64,000 bases of DNA, taken from positions 1 to 64,000 of the forward strand of contig CALBTT010000185.1 of the NCBI GenBank assembly GCA_937967645.1. Reading direction: 5' to 3'. The stretch comes from an uncultured Zoogloea sp. GTDB taxonomy: Bacteria > Pseudomonadota > Gammaproteobacteria > Burkholderiales > Rhodocyclaceae. Each line of letters opens with the position of its first letter. Position 1 is the stretch's first letter. The notes under the pieces were generated by a model, which was not told the DNA's origin, made no database searches, and saw only the letters and a program-made list of their open reading frames with translations. Below, one piece after another: positions 42,093 to 51,447 of the stretch. The translations under genes and the position numbers were made by a program.

Positions 42093-42941
42093 TCAAGCGT
42101 CTTTTTGTTGTGTCGTGATGGTATGGGGATTCAGGATACGGAGAAGTTCTTCCGGAGTGTGCCAATCCACGCCGAATGTGTAGCGGGGAATGCTCCACCT
42201 GCTCTCCGCCGCGGTGGCGTGACGTGCCGCTGTCGTGAACGCGGCTCGGATGCCTGTCACGGCTTCGCCCAGTGGCAGGTACTCCTGAGTCAGAAAATCG
42301 CTGTATTCGCCGAAAGGGTAAGCGAGGAGTGAGCTGCAGCAGTCTTCTGTCCTGGCTCTTATGTAGTCGGCGGCTTGTTTGAGCTGTCGGTCGGCGAGTG
42401 CTCGTGTGTTGATCGAATGGAAGGTCCCGAGCTTGTCTTGGGGGAGGCCGCCGGACACCTGGATGTGATTGTGATCCCAGCTGTGATTGCCTATCCCCAT
42501 GCGGCCGGTGCGGGTTGCCGGGCCCCACCATGTTTCTTTGATCCAGTCCTGGCCAATCAATGAACCTTGATCGATTTCCCCGCGTGCAGATGGTGATGCG
42601 ATGACAAAGCTGGTGACGTGGAGGTCCGGCTGACGGTCAGCGCCGAACACCTGCACGAAGTCCTGGATGATATTGAGCATGCTGCGTTGCATGCCATGGC
42701 TGGGGTGGGGCAGGTCGATGTAATCGAAGTCAGTGCCATCATCGAAACTGAAGGCTACGGCCCGGTCCGGCAGGGCTCTACCTTCAATGATGTGGTCGGC
42801 TACGCTGCCCAGTGAGATGATGCGAAGACCAAGAGCGCTAACCAGCCTTAGATCCTCCGCGAACGCAACATGATCGTTGGTGGCGTAGTTGTTTCCGTCG
42901 ATGCGTGCTGCGTGGTACGTGAGAATGGGGACTGCCGTCAT
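42093..42941 (-). CDS. Polysaccharide deacetylase-like protein (NodB/CE4 type)
   Basis: A 282-residue protein. It begins VPILTYHAARID, the usual first strand of bacterial polysaccharide deacetylases. FSFDDGTDFDY (motif 1, with the catalytic and metal Asp pair) follows near residue 65, GNHSWDHNH (motif 2, HSxxH metal ligands) near residue 151, and LLAYPFGEYSD further on. No signal peptide is seen, so it may act in the cytoplasm or on lipid-linked intermediates. It probably removes acetyl groups from amino sugars of the surface glycan. It is 27 bases downstream of the HAD-like gene. Confidence 0.78.
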   Translation of the reverse strand: MTAVPILTYHAARIDGNNYATNDHVAFAEDLRLVSALGLRIISLGSVADHIIEGRALPDRAVAFSFDDGTDFDYIDLPHPSHGMQRSMLNIIQDFVQVFGADRQPDLHVTSFVIASPSARGEIDQGSLIGQDWIKETWWGPATRTGRMGIGNHSWDHNHIQVSGGLPQDKLGTFHSINTRALADRQLKQAADYIRARTEDCCSSLLAYPFGEYSDFLTQEYLPLGEAVTGIRAAFTTAARHATAAESRWSIPRYTFGVDWHTPEELLRILNPHTITTQQKDA

Positions 42942-42968
42942 TGATGCGATCTCCTTGTCTGTTCGTCC

Positions 42969-45029
42969 TTACTTGCCTCTCTTGGCCTGGTGATGCTGCC
43001 AGCGGACCCGCATGTATTTGTACACCTTGCCAGCCGAAACGGCGGTGGTGAGCAGGGCCTTGTGCATCGGGTTGAGATCGGTGCGTTTCCTGAGGCCGGT
43101 GGCCCATTGGGACTGACGGATGTACTGGATCAGGCTGTGCCGGTCGCGGCGCACGAAGGGGGCGCGTAGCACCACGCCCATCGACGGTACGCTGCTCTGC
43201 TCGACGAACTGGCCGACCCCGAAGACTTCGTTGTGGTTCAGGGCGTTGTAGGCCTGGAACAGGTCGTCCGGCGTCTGGGCCACCAGGGCATGCCAGATGG
43301 CGAGGGCCTGGGGGCGCAGCTCGGCGCTGGAGACGGCGTGGTTGTCGATGTACTCGGCCCAGGCCCGGGCCGCGTGCAGCACGCCGGCCTGGAAGTGGCT
43401 GACGTATTGCTCGTGCACGGCGTTCTCGTCCTGGTCCACCAGTCGGAGCGCCTCGACCCGGCCTTCGGCGGTGCGCCGGTAGCCCTCGGTGCTGCCGTGG
43501 GGCGAGTTGCTGAGCATCTCGAGGGGGGCGACCGCGTCGAGCAGGTGGCTGGCCTCGACTTGCTTGTTGAGGTCGGGGCCGAAGGCGTATTTGCGGCAGT
43601 TGGCCGGCTGTTCGTTGAGCACCCGGGCGAGGCCCAGGTAATGCCCGAACAGGGTGTGGCCTGGCAGCAGGTGGGCCAGGTTGTCCTGGATGGTGCCGCG
43701 CCAGCCGATGTCCACGATGCCCACCCGGGTGACGCCGGCGCTGAGACCACGCTGGGCCAGGTAGCCGAGCAGCAGGGCGCGGTCGGCGGCGCAGTGGCCG
43801 GTCACGATGGACTGGAACTCCCGATCGGCGAACAGGGCCTGCACGCGGGCGTCCTGCCAGGGGTAGATGATCTCTTCCCGCAGCGGGATCCCGTGGCGGC
43901 CGCAAACGCCCTCCAGGGCGGTCGGCTCGAGGCCCAGGGAGCGGGCCAGGGCGAACATCGACTGGGTGCTGTAGAGGTTCCACATGCGCATCAGCTCGGC
44001 GGTGCTGAGCTCGCGCAGGGAGGCGCCGAAGGTGGCCAGGCGGCTGACCTCGAGGGTTTCCGCCGGCGGCAGCAGATGGCCGGCCAGGCGCCCTTCGGGG
44101 AACAGGCTGCGGAAGACCTCGATGAAGAACTCGCCTTCCCGGGTGAAGAAGAACAGGCGCTGGAGCTGCTCGAGGACGCTCTGTTCGGCGACCGACAGGC
44201 AGAAGCCCACCCACAGGGGCGCGGCCCGGGTGCCCAGCTCGAAGGCGGTGCGGGCAACGCCCTCGCGTTCTGCCAAAGCCGCTTCGCGGCTGGCAGAGAT
44301 GATCCCTTCGAGGTGGGCGAACAGGGTGGCCCGGTCGGCGAACAGGCTTTCCCGCAGCTGCCGGTCGGCGTGGGACTGTTCGGGCAGGTAGTGCACCGAC
44401 TTGATGCCGATGGCGCCCGGGATGCTGACGTCCGCGTGCGCGTTGTCGCCGATGTGCACATGGTGCTCCGGCGCCACTGCGAAGGCCTCATGGACGTGGC
44501 GGAACAGCTGGCCTGAGCGCTTGTTGAGGCGGAGGTCGCAGGAGCTGAGACCGTCACCGGCGATGTCGTCCAGGCCGTGGTGGCTGAGCAGTTCCCTGAG
44601 CATCGGGGCCGGCATGTAGAAGTCCGACAGGAACAGGGTCTGCTCGGCCGGGTACTGGCCGATCACGTGGCGGCAGTCGGGGTCGGGGAAGGTGTTGGCC
44701 TTCTCCAGGGCCAGCTCGGCCGCCGCCAGTTCGTCGGCGACCCGGGCGAGCGCCAGGCCGGGGGCCGTGACGACCCGCTGGAGCAGCACCTCGAGGACGT
44801 GGTGCAGGGTGTACTCGTCATCGGTGCCCTGGCGGGCGGCGGCGCGGGCCAGCTCACCCTCGATCTGGCAGCGTTCCCGGAAGATCGCCCAGTGGTCGGC
44901 GAAGCCCTCGGCCAACTGCGTGCCGAAGCGCAGCTGCAGGTGGCGCGCCGCGGTGAGCTTGATGAAGTCGGGGTGGCACTTGCGTCGGAGCAAGGTATCC
45001 CAGACATCCAGCGTCTTGAGCTTGTACAT
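42969..45029 (-). CDS. Large HAD-like hydrolase domain protein
   Basis: A 686-residue protein starting at the ATG at 45029. The first ~240 residues are a HAD-type phosphatase fold: motif I LDVWDTLLRR (Asp8/Asp11 type), motif II LFLSDFYMP, the conserved lysine in LNKRSGQLF and motif IV HIGDNAHADVSIPGA. The remaining ~440 residues are helical with conserved-looking VGIVDIGWRGTIQDNLAHLL and are not recognised as a known domain. Proteins of this shape occur in polysaccharide loci of other bacteria, where their chemistry is unclear. The frame is open further upstream, but that part overlaps the neighbouring glycosyltransferase gene in another frame and is not coding. Confidence 0.8.
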   Translation of the reverse strand: MYKLKTLDVWDTLLRRKCHPDFIKLTAARHLQLRFGTQLAEGFADHWAIFRERCQIEGELARAAARQGTDDEYTLHHVLEVLLQRVVTAPGLALARVADELAAAELALEKANTFPDPDCRHVIGQYPAEQTLFLSDFYMPAPMLRELLSHHGLDDIAGDGLSSCDLRLNKRSGQLFRHVHEAFAVAPEHHVHIGDNAHADVSIPGAIGIKSVHYLPEQSHADRQLRESLFADRATLFAHLEGIISASREAALAEREGVARTAFELGTRAAPLWVGFCLSVAEQSVLEQLQRLFFFTREGEFFIEVFRSLFPEGRLAGHLLPPAETLEVSRLATFGASLRELSTAELMRMWNLYSTQSMFALARSLGLEPTALEGVCGRHGIPLREEIIYPWQDARVQALFADREFQSIVTGHCAADRALLLGYLAQRGLSAGVTRVGIVDIGWRGTIQDNLAHLLPGHTLFGHYLGLARVLNEQPANCRKYAFGPDLNKQVEASHLLDAVAPLEMLSNSPHGSTEGYRRTAEGRVEALRLVDQDENAVHEQYVSHFQAGVLHAARAWAEYIDNHAVSSAELRPQALAIWHALVAQTPDDLFQAYNALNHNEVFGVGQFVEQSSVPSMGVVLRAPFVRRDRHSLIQYIRQSQWATGLRKRTDLNPMHKALLTTAVSAGKVYKYMRVRWQHHQAKRGK

Positions 45030-45040
45030 GCGGCGGCGTC

Positions 45041-46255
45041 TCAGCGGTTCTCGAGGAGCCGGCGCGCTACCCGGGCACCCCAGCCAACGAAGCGTCGCAG
45101 GCGCGGCGGCAGGGCGTTGACGTAGGCGTTCGGTGGCGTCGACAGGCGGCGCTGGATGCTGTCGGGCAGGGTCCCGACGTAATGGCGCGAGGTCTCTGCC
45201 GGCGCGGTGTACAGGCGCTCGATGCCGCTCAGGTCGGGGCTCTGCCCCTTGAGCACGCGCTCCACGGCGTCGCGGAACTGGTCGGTCTCGACGCTCAGCG
45301 GCCGGTCGGCCATGAAGCGGGTGCCGGCCTGGCTCATGGCGCTGCGGGTGGCGGGCTGGTCGAGCAGGCGCAGGATGCTCTCGGCGATGCACTCCGGCGT
45401 CTGGTTGGCCAGACTCACGGCTTCGGGCGGGAAGTCGTAGAGCGTGTTCTCACGCCACATCTCCACCACCGGCAGGCCCGCCGCCATCATCTCGAAGGGC
45501 ACCCGGGAGGGGTTGGAGCTGCTCAGGCACAGGCCTACCGCGCTGCGGTTGTAGAGCGCATTGCAGTCCTGCAGGTTGAGCAGGCCGAGGTGTTCGTGGT
45601 CGAACCAGATGTTGCCCTTGTCCCGCGCCGGGGAACCGTACAGGTAGATCTTCACCTCGGGCATGCGGTGCTTGACGATGCCCAGCGCTTCCAGGCCGAG
45701 CCGGCTGCAGCGGCGCGGCTTGTCAGGCTGGTGGATGAAGCAGACGGCGAGCTCCTTGCGCACTTCGGGCAGGGGGCGGTAGATGTCCAGGTTGGCGCCG
45801 AAGTCGAAGTGGTAGGCCGCCACCCCGAAGCGTGCCGCCAGCTCATGGCGCAGCCAGCGTCCGATGGTGACCGGGGTCAGCCCGTAGCGGTAGGAGTTCT
45901 CCGCCATCAGGTAGGCGTCGCCCATCGGATTGAAGCAGGCCTCGTAGTCCTGCACGAAGTACAGCTTGCGGCAGGGGAAGGCCAGGTCGCGGACGATGGC
46001 GGCGGAGTACCAGATGGTGGCCACCACGGCGTCGGCCGGCTGGATCGCATCCCAGCCGAAGCTGACCCGCTCGAAGCGGTAGCCGAAGATCTGCTCGATG
46101 AGCTGACGGCCCTTCTCGGGGTCGGCATGGCTGCCCTCCAGGTAGAGGTGGCAGCGGTGTCCGTGGCGCTCGAGGGCAAGGGCGTGTTCGAGCATCGTGC
46201 GATGCCCGCCCGAGCCTTCGATCAGTCTCGGGATCAGCCAGGCGATAGTGGCCAT
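45041..46255 (-). CDS. Glycosyltransferase, WsaF-like (GT4 fold)
   Basis: A 404-residue GT-B transferase starting at the ATG at 46255 (MATIAWLIPRLIEGSGGHRT, the glycine-rich acceptor loop). The C-terminal donor domain has LCLSSSNPSRVPFEMMAAGLP, the E-x7-E-type region of retaining GT4 enzymes. The pattern FVQDYEACFNPMGDAYLMAE is typical of rhamnosyltransferases of the WsaF kind from S-layer glycan loci. The donor sugar cannot be fixed. An in-frame ATG at 46315 would add an atypical tail. It lies 11 bases upstream of the HAD-like gene. Confidence 0.82.
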   Translation of the reverse strand: MATIAWLIPRLIEGSGGHRTMLEHALALERHGHRCHLYLEGSHADPEKGRQLIEQIFGYRFERVSFGWDAIQPADAVVATIWYSAAIVRDLAFPCRKLYFVQDYEACFNPMGDAYLMAENSYRYGLTPVTIGRWLRHELAARFGVAAYHFDFGANLDIYRPLPEVRKELAVCFIHQPDKPRRCSRLGLEALGIVKHRMPEVKIYLYGSPARDKGNIWFDHEHLGLLNLQDCNALYNRSAVGLCLSSSNPSRVPFEMMAAGLPVVEMWRENTLYDFPPEAVSLANQTPECIAESILRLLDQPATRSAMSQAGTRFMADRPLSVETDQFRDAVERVLKGQSPDLSGIERLYTAPAETSRHYVGTLPDSIQRRLSTPPNAYVNALPPRLRRFVGWGARVARRLLENR

Positions 46256-46363
46256 GAGAGTATGCGGTGTTGCGTAGCGTGATTGTTCGAGGCAACCGGG
46301 GCGGAGATAGTCCATCCCCGGTGTGCATAGCCCGCGATTATCGCATGCCGCCCAAGGCGGGTG

Positions 46364-47971
46364 TCAGTCGGCGTCCCGGCTGAAACGTGCCAGCTGGAGG
46401 GCGCAGAGGGCCGCAAAGCCCAGGTAGGCCGCGGTTTCGATGCTGTGGACGACAGATGTGTAAGGAATTCCTGCAAGCCGGGTTTCGGTGAGGGTGCCCA
46501 GGCCGGCCCCGGACGGGTCGAAGACTGTGGTGACGTCGCCTTCGAGGCCGAGCCCCCAGGTCGCCAGGAGGCCCGCGGAGAGCAGCGACAGCAGGCAGGC
46601 CTTGAGCAGGCTGTGGCTGCTGGTGGCGAGGATGATCACTGCGGGGAACAGGAAGATCGCCAGGCCGAAGGTGTGGGCGAAGGACGCCTGGAAGCAGGCC
46701 ACGATGATCCCCATGCCGAGGGCGCCGAGGGCCACGGGCGTTTCCGCATGGCGTGCCCGCTCCGGCATCAGGTAGATCAGCATGAGCGTGGCGATCATCG
46801 CATAGCCGATGGGCCGGTTGATGCTGATGGCGCCGCCGAACAGGGACCACCACTCCGACCAGGCCAGGCGTCCCGTCTGCGGGTTGGCGTCGAGGGCTGC
46901 GTAGAACCCTGGAGCCAGGGAGAAGGCTGCATAGGCGAGGCCGCAGCAGGCAGACAGGGCCAGCATGAAGGCGAGATGCCGTCCGGCCGCCCGCCGGTCC
47001 GCGAGGGCGATGCCCAGCAGCCCGATCGGTGGCAGGGCCAGGAGGTGCTGGGGTTTGGCGAGGCACAGGCCGGTCAGCAGCAGCGCAAAGGCGGGTAGCC
47101 AGGCCTTGCGCACATGGAGCTGGTAGAGGCCGCCCATCAGCAGGCAGACAACGATCACATCGATCTGCCCGAGGAAGACCGTGTAGTAAAGCCCGAGCGG
47201 GTTGAGCAGGATGAAGTAGAACAGGGGGCGCCCCTGCAGCAAGGGCAGGCGCAGGGTCTGGACGATGGTCGTCATGAGCCCGGCCAGACCCAGGTAGGTG
47301 ACGAACAGCAGCCATTGGAGCAGGCCGTGTCGAGGCGCCGGGCCGAGGCCCAGCGAGTCCAGGACGCCCTGTGCCTCGGAGAGGACTGCGAGCAGGAAGT
47401 AGGCCGGTGGGTTGTAGGGGAAGATCGGCAGGGCGCCGGCCTGCCCCTGGAGGGTGCTGACGGTATAGAAATTGACGCCCTCGCGGATGCCTTCGATCAC
47501 CTGGCCGAGGGGCAGCATGTCGATGATGCCCGGCTTGCCGAGCACCCACAGGCTCGCACCGAGGAAGAGGGCGCCCTCCAGGGGGTGGATGCGCCGGATG
47601 CGCCCGAGGAGCATCTCGCAGCCCTTGCGGAGCGGGGCGACGCGGCGGAGGGCCACCAGGCTGCCGGCGAAGAGGGCCAGCCAGGCCAGTGTCCTGACAT
47701 AGGGTTTGGGGCCGCCCCGGCTCTTCTCGCTGCGGACGTGGATGTCGCCATAGGCGCGCTGGAAGATCCGGGTGCTGAGCTCGACCTTCGGGGCTGCGGC
47801 GGGTTTGCTGATGTAGTCGGTGCGGACGAGGTGGGCACCGCTCAGGTGGATGGCGGCGGTGCCGGCAAGGTAAAGGAGCAGGCTCAGGGCAAAGGCGAAC
47901 AGCAGCGCGGCGGCCTTGCCCAGCGGCCGGGGCGACGCCGCCACGGTGGTGGTGGGGCGGGGCGTGCTCAT
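46364..47971 (-). CDS. Polytopic membrane glycosyltransferase (GT-C/GT87-like)
   Basis: A 535-residue protein with about ten hydrophobic helices. Features are RTDYISKP in the first periplasmic loop, the FPYNPPAYFLLAVLSEAQG segment, GLYYTVFLGQIDVIVVCLLM with an acidic residue in a loop, and CLAKPQHLLALPP. This is the pattern of GT-C enzymes that take sugar from a polyprenyl-phosphate carrier at the periplasmic face. The start overlaps the stop of the FAD-oxidoreductase gene (ATGA). Together with the next three genes upstream it forms an apparent polyprenyl-phosphate-sugar module. Confidence 0.78.
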   Translation of the reverse strand: MSTPRPTTTVAASPRPLGKAAALLFAFALSLLLYLAGTAAIHLSGAHLVRTDYISKPAAAPKVELSTRIFQRAYGDIHVRSEKSRGGPKPYVRTLAWLALFAGSLVALRRVAPLRKGCEMLLGRIRRIHPLEGALFLGASLWVLGKPGIIDMLPLGQVIEGIREGVNFYTVSTLQGQAGALPIFPYNPPAYFLLAVLSEAQGVLDSLGLGPAPRHGLLQWLLFVTYLGLAGLMTTIVQTLRLPLLQGRPLFYFILLNPLGLYYTVFLGQIDVIVVCLLMGGLYQLHVRKAWLPAFALLLTGLCLAKPQHLLALPPIGLLGIALADRRAAGRHLAFMLALSACCGLAYAAFSLAPGFYAALDANPQTGRLAWSEWWSLFGGAISINRPIGYAMIATLMLIYLMPERARHAETPVALGALGMGIIVACFQASFAHTFGLAIFLFPAVIILATSSHSLLKACLLSLLSAGLLATWGLGLEGDVTTVFDPSGAGLGTLTETRLAGIPYTSVVHSIETAAYLGFAALCALQLARFSRDAD

Positions 47972-49293
47972 CGCGCGGACATGACCCCAGCCAGCCGCCG
48001 GCCGATGCGCCGGCCTTCGCGGATGGCGTAGTTGGTGCCGCGGTCCTCGGGGTAGATCTGGGCCATCGAGCACAGGTGGAGCCCCTCGACAGGCCCGTCC
48101 TCCGGGGGGATCAGCCGGCTGTAGTGGCGAGCCACGACCGGCTGCGACCAGCGGGCGCGCCACAGGTGATGGGCCTGGATCCACGACCGTTCCAGGGCCG
48201 GGAACATGGTCTTGAGGAAGGGCAGGGCGTAGTCCAGGAAGGCGTCCGCATCCATCGCGTAGAGGGCGTCGGTGTGGGGCAGGTACTTGGACAGATACAC
48301 GATGTGCCGGCCGCCATAGGTCTCGGGGCGTTCGAAGTTGGTGTGTTCGATCACGCCGACAAAGGGGAAGCTGGGGTCGTTGACGTTCAGCCAGTAGGTC
48401 TTGGACAGCGGGCGATCGAGCTCCAGCACCAGGCAGACGTTGCCGATGTACTGGATCTGCTCGAGGCTGCGCAGGTAGTCCGGGCTGGCCCAGCTCCGCA
48501 GCATGTCGGCCAGCAGCGGAAGTGCCGTGGTGCCGATGACCCGTTCGGACTGCACCACTCCGCCGGGGGTGGTGGTGTGCCAGGTGCCGTTCTGGTGGGC
48601 GATGGACGTGACCGGCGCGTTGAGTTCGATGCGACCGCCCAGTTCGCGGATGCGCCGGGCCAGCGCCTCGGCCAGCGCGACGAAGCCGCCCTTGAAGTAG
48701 GCCAGGCGCTCCTCGCCGCCCTTGCCCCGGCTGCCGCCGCGCAGCTTGAGCTTGTTCCAGAACCAGACCGCCGAAATGTCTTCCGCGTAGGGGCCGAACT
48801 TGCCCTTCAGGAGGGGCTCCCATACGACCTTGTAGACCTTGTCGCCGCCCAGTTCGCGCAGCCACGCGTGGGCGGTCTTGTCCTCGAGGGACATCCAGTC
48901 CTTGACCCGGCGGGCACGCAGGGCCAGCAGGCCGAGGCGGATCCGGTCGGTGAAGCCGAGGGGGGTGAAGTTGAGCAGGTCCCAGGGCGTCGACAGCTTG
49001 AAGAAGTTGTTGGCGTAGTACACCCCGGTGTTGGTGGGGTTGATCTCCACCCGGTCGCCGAGGCCAAGCTCGTCGATGAGCTGCATCACCTCGAGGTCGT
49101 TGGTGAACCAGTGGTGGTAGAAGCGGTCGAGCTTCTCGCCCCCCACGTCGAAGGCCGCGGCGAGGCCGCCGATCTCGTTCTCGGCCTCGAGGACGGTGAC
49201 CGGGATGCCCTTGGAGGCCAGTTCGTAGGCGGCCGTCAGGCCGGTGAAGCCGCCACCGACGATGGTGGTCCGGGTGGTGTGGGAGAGCGTCAT
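47968..49293 (-). CDS. FAD/NAD(P)-dependent amine-oxidase-fold oxidoreductase
   Basis: A 441-residue flavoprotein with the dinucleotide-binding motif VGGGFTGLTAAYELASKG at residues ~12-29 and the FAD-contact segment EAENEIGGLAAAF. A C-terminal FAD motif sits near the end (GLHLCSMAQIYPEDRGTNYA). The fold is that of protoporphyrinogen oxidase-like and UDP-galactopyranose-mutase-like enzymes. In its setting between a GT-C transferase and a flippase-like gene it is likely to act on a sugar or polyprenyl-linked sugar, but the reaction is unknown. The start is the ATG at 49293, two bases after the preceding stop. Confidence 0.8.
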   Translation of the reverse strand: MTLSHTTRTTIVGGGFTGLTAAYELASKGIPVTVLEAENEIGGLAAAFDVGGEKLDRFYHHWFTNDLEVMQLIDELGLGDRVEINPTNTGVYYANNFFKLSTPWDLLNFTPLGFTDRIRLGLLALRARRVKDWMSLEDKTAHAWLRELGGDKVYKVVWEPLLKGKFGPYAEDISAVWFWNKLKLRGGSRGKGGEERLAYFKGGFVALAEALARRIRELGGRIELNAPVTSIAHQNGTWHTTTPGGVVQSERVIGTTALPLLADMLRSWASPDYLRSLEQIQYIGNVCLVLELDRPLSKTYWLNVNDPSFPFVGVIEHTNFERPETYGGRHIVYLSKYLPHTDALYAMDADAFLDYALPFLKTMFPALERSWIQAHHLWRARWSQPVVARHYSRLIPPEDGPVEGLHLCSMAQIYPEDRGTNYAIREGRRIGRRLAGVMSAR

Positions 49294-49295
49294 GG

Positions 49296-50282
49296 TCAGC
49301 AGGTTTCGGCCCCTGGAGCGGGCCGGGTCGGATTCAGGATCAGATAGATGCCGCCCGCCAGGGTGGCGGGGAGCCATAGCAGAATGTGCACCAGCAGGGC
49401 GTAGGCGGTGGCTGCAGCGGCCGGGTTGCCGAGTTCGGTCATGGCCCGGGCGGTGAAGTAGTCGAAGGTGCCGACATAACCGGGGGTGCTGGGGATCAGC
49501 GTCGCCAGGGTGCCCACCGGCAGGGCCAGCCAGCCGCCGAGGGGGGCGGAGAGGTCGGGCAGGGCCAGGGCGGCGAACCAGAACACCCCGCCCTCCGCCA
49601 GCCAGGCCAGGAAGGACCAGCCGATCAGCCGGGGCATGGTGTGGCCTGCCGAGAAGTGCTCCAGGGTGGCCAGGGCCTTGTCGATCCCGGCCTGGACCTT
49701 CCGGCCCGGGCCCGGGGCCAGCCGGATGAGCAGGCCGGCCAGAGCGTGGCCCGGGGCGGCGAACAGACGGGGCGCCAGCAGGAGGGCAAGGATGCCGGCC
49801 GCGGCGCCGATCGGTAGCGCACTGCCGACACCGGCCAGCTGGGTGAGGTCGGTGCCGAAGCCCACCAGGGCCGCACCCAGGAAGAGCAGCACCATGAGCA
49901 GGTCCAGCAGGCGCTCGGCGAAGAGGGTGACGATGGCGGTGTTGGCACCGATGCCCAGCCGCCGGTTGAAGCCGAAGGCGCGCACGAGGTCGCCGGCCCG
50001 GAAGGGGAGCACGTTGTTGGCCGCCACGCTGGCCATCAGGGGGCCGGCGCAGTGACGCCAGCCCAGGCCCGGGTTGTCCCGTTGCAGCATCAGGTGCCAG
50101 CGCTCGATCCGGCAGGCGTAGCCGATGAAGAACGCGACCAGGGCCGCGCCTATCCAGGGGAGGTCGGCGCTGGCAAAGGCCGCCTTCAGCTCGGCCAGGC
50201 TGATCTGGCGCACCACCAGCCACAGGAAGAAAGCGGCGAGTCCTACGCCCAGTAGCAGCTTGAGCAGCTTGCCGGCCGTCAT
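49296..50282 (-). CDS. LPG-synthase-TM/UPF0104 family membrane protein, flippase-like
   Basis: A 328-residue polytopic membrane protein with about eight helices. Family markers are IGYACRIERWHLML, SVAANNVLPFRAGDLVRAFG and the C-terminal STPGYVGTFDYFTARAMTEL, matching the lysylphosphatidylglycerol synthase transmembrane domain. The C-terminal transferase of MprF is absent. Stand-alone members are found beside polyprenyl-phosphate glycosyltransferases and have been suggested to move lipid-linked sugars. It overlaps the stop of the preceding GT2 gene. Confidence 0.82.
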   Translation of the reverse strand: MTAGKLLKLLLGVGLAAFFLWLVVRQISLAELKAAFASADLPWIGAALVAFFIGYACRIERWHLMLQRDNPGLGWRHCAGPLMASVAANNVLPFRAGDLVRAFGFNRRLGIGANTAIVTLFAERLLDLLMVLLFLGAALVGFGTDLTQLAGVGSALPIGAAAGILALLLAPRLFAAPGHALAGLLIRLAPGPGRKVQAGIDKALATLEHFSAGHTMPRLIGWSFLAWLAEGGVFWFAALALPDLSAPLGGWLALPVGTLATLIPSTPGYVGTFDYFTARAMTELGNPAAAATAYALLVHILLWLPATLAGGIYLILNPTRPAPGAETC

Positions 50283-51328
50283 CGGCTATGCACCACAGGG
50301 CTGCGGGAGGTGGCAGGGCCTTCCTCCCGGAAGCCGATGTATTCATTGACCACGTACAGCGGGCGCCCCTTGATCTCGTTGTAGATTCGACCCACGTATT
50401 CCCCGAGGATGCCGACGCTGATGAGCTGGACCCCGCCGATGAACAGCACGGCGATCATCAGCGCTGTCCAGCCTTCCACCCAGATGTCGGTGAACAGCCG
50501 CAGGATCAGGGCATACACGATGCCGACCAGGGCCATGCCGGCGCAGGTCATGCCCATCGCGACCGAGAGCTGCAGCGGTTTGCTCGAGAAGGACAGGATG
50601 CCGTCGGTGGCAAAGCGGATCATCTTGCGAAGGGGATACTTGCTCTCCCCGGCGAAGCGCTCGGCCCGCCGGTAGGGCAGGGCCGTCTGGTTGAAGCCGA
50701 CCCAGCTGACCATGCCGCGCACGAAGCGGTCACGCTCGGGCATCGCCTGCAGGGTGGCGACCACCTTCCTGCTCATCAGCCGGAAGTCACCCGTGTCGAG
50801 TGGGATAGGTACATCCGACAGGCGGTTGAGGAGGCGGTAGAAGCCTCTTGCGGTGGCCAGCTTGAAGCGTGATTCTCCGGGTCTCTCGGTACGGGTGCCG
50901 TACACCACGTCATAGCCCTCGCGCCACTTCCGGACCATTTCATGGATCACCTCGGGCGGGTCCTGGAGGTCTGCGTCGATGAGCACCACGGCGTCCCCCC
51001 GGGCCGCGTCGATGCCCGCCGTCACTGCGATCTGGTGGCCGAAGTTGCGGGCGAAGCAGACCAGCTTGATCCGTGCGTCCCCGGCTGCGAAGTCCTTGAG
51101 CAGCGCACGGGTGCGGTCGCGGCTGCCGTCGTCCACGAAGATCAGCTCGACGTCCAGATCATGCAACTCTGCGCAGAAGGCCCGCAGGCGCCGGAGCGTT
51201 TCACCGATGACCTCCTCCTCGTTGTAGCAGGGGATGACGATGGAGAGGAGGGCAGGGCGGGACGTTTTTGCTTCGGCGCCCGGCACGGCTGTGGCGTGAG
51301 GGTCGGAAGGGGGGGCAGACATGTTCAT
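50279..51328 (-). CDS. Polyprenyl-phosphate glycosyltransferase, GT2 (GtrB/ArnC/DPM1 type)
   Basis: A 349-residue protein. The GT2 catalytic domain has LSIVIPCYNEEEVIGETLRR near the start, LIFVDDGSRDRT and VVLIDADLQDPPEVIHEMV (the DADLQDPPE motif of Und-P-sugar synthases), and ends before two C-terminal transmembrane helices (LSVAMGMTCAGMALVGIVYA and MIAVLFIGGVQLISVGILGE). Members move glucose, mannose, galactose or aminoarabinose to undecaprenyl phosphate. With the flippase-like, FAD and GT-C genes that follow, it forms a compact module for periplasmic glycosylation. Confidence 0.9.
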   Translation of the reverse strand: MNMSAPPSDPHATAVPGAEAKTSRPALLSIVIPCYNEEEVIGETLRRLRAFCAELHDLDVELIFVDDGSRDRTRALLKDFAAGDARIKLVCFARNFGHQIAVTAGIDAARGDAVVLIDADLQDPPEVIHEMVRKWREGYDVVYGTRTERPGESRFKLATARGFYRLLNRLSDVPIPLDTGDFRLMSRKVVATLQAMPERDRFVRGMVSWVGFNQTALPYRRAERFAGESKYPLRKMIRFATDGILSFSSKPLQLSVAMGMTCAGMALVGIVYALILRLFTDIWVEGWTALMIAVLFIGGVQLISVGILGEYVGRIYNEIKGRPLYVVNEYIGFREEGPATSRSPVVHSR

Positions 51329-51447
51329 GGTTGTGTGTTGTGCAGGTGCGCGGCCAGTCTGGTCGTCTTGCTATGCAGGAATGCTAACGTCCTTCAGGCG
51401 GTTTGTCTTGCGTTGCAGCAATCCGGAGCCCGCAGGTCGGCGAATGA

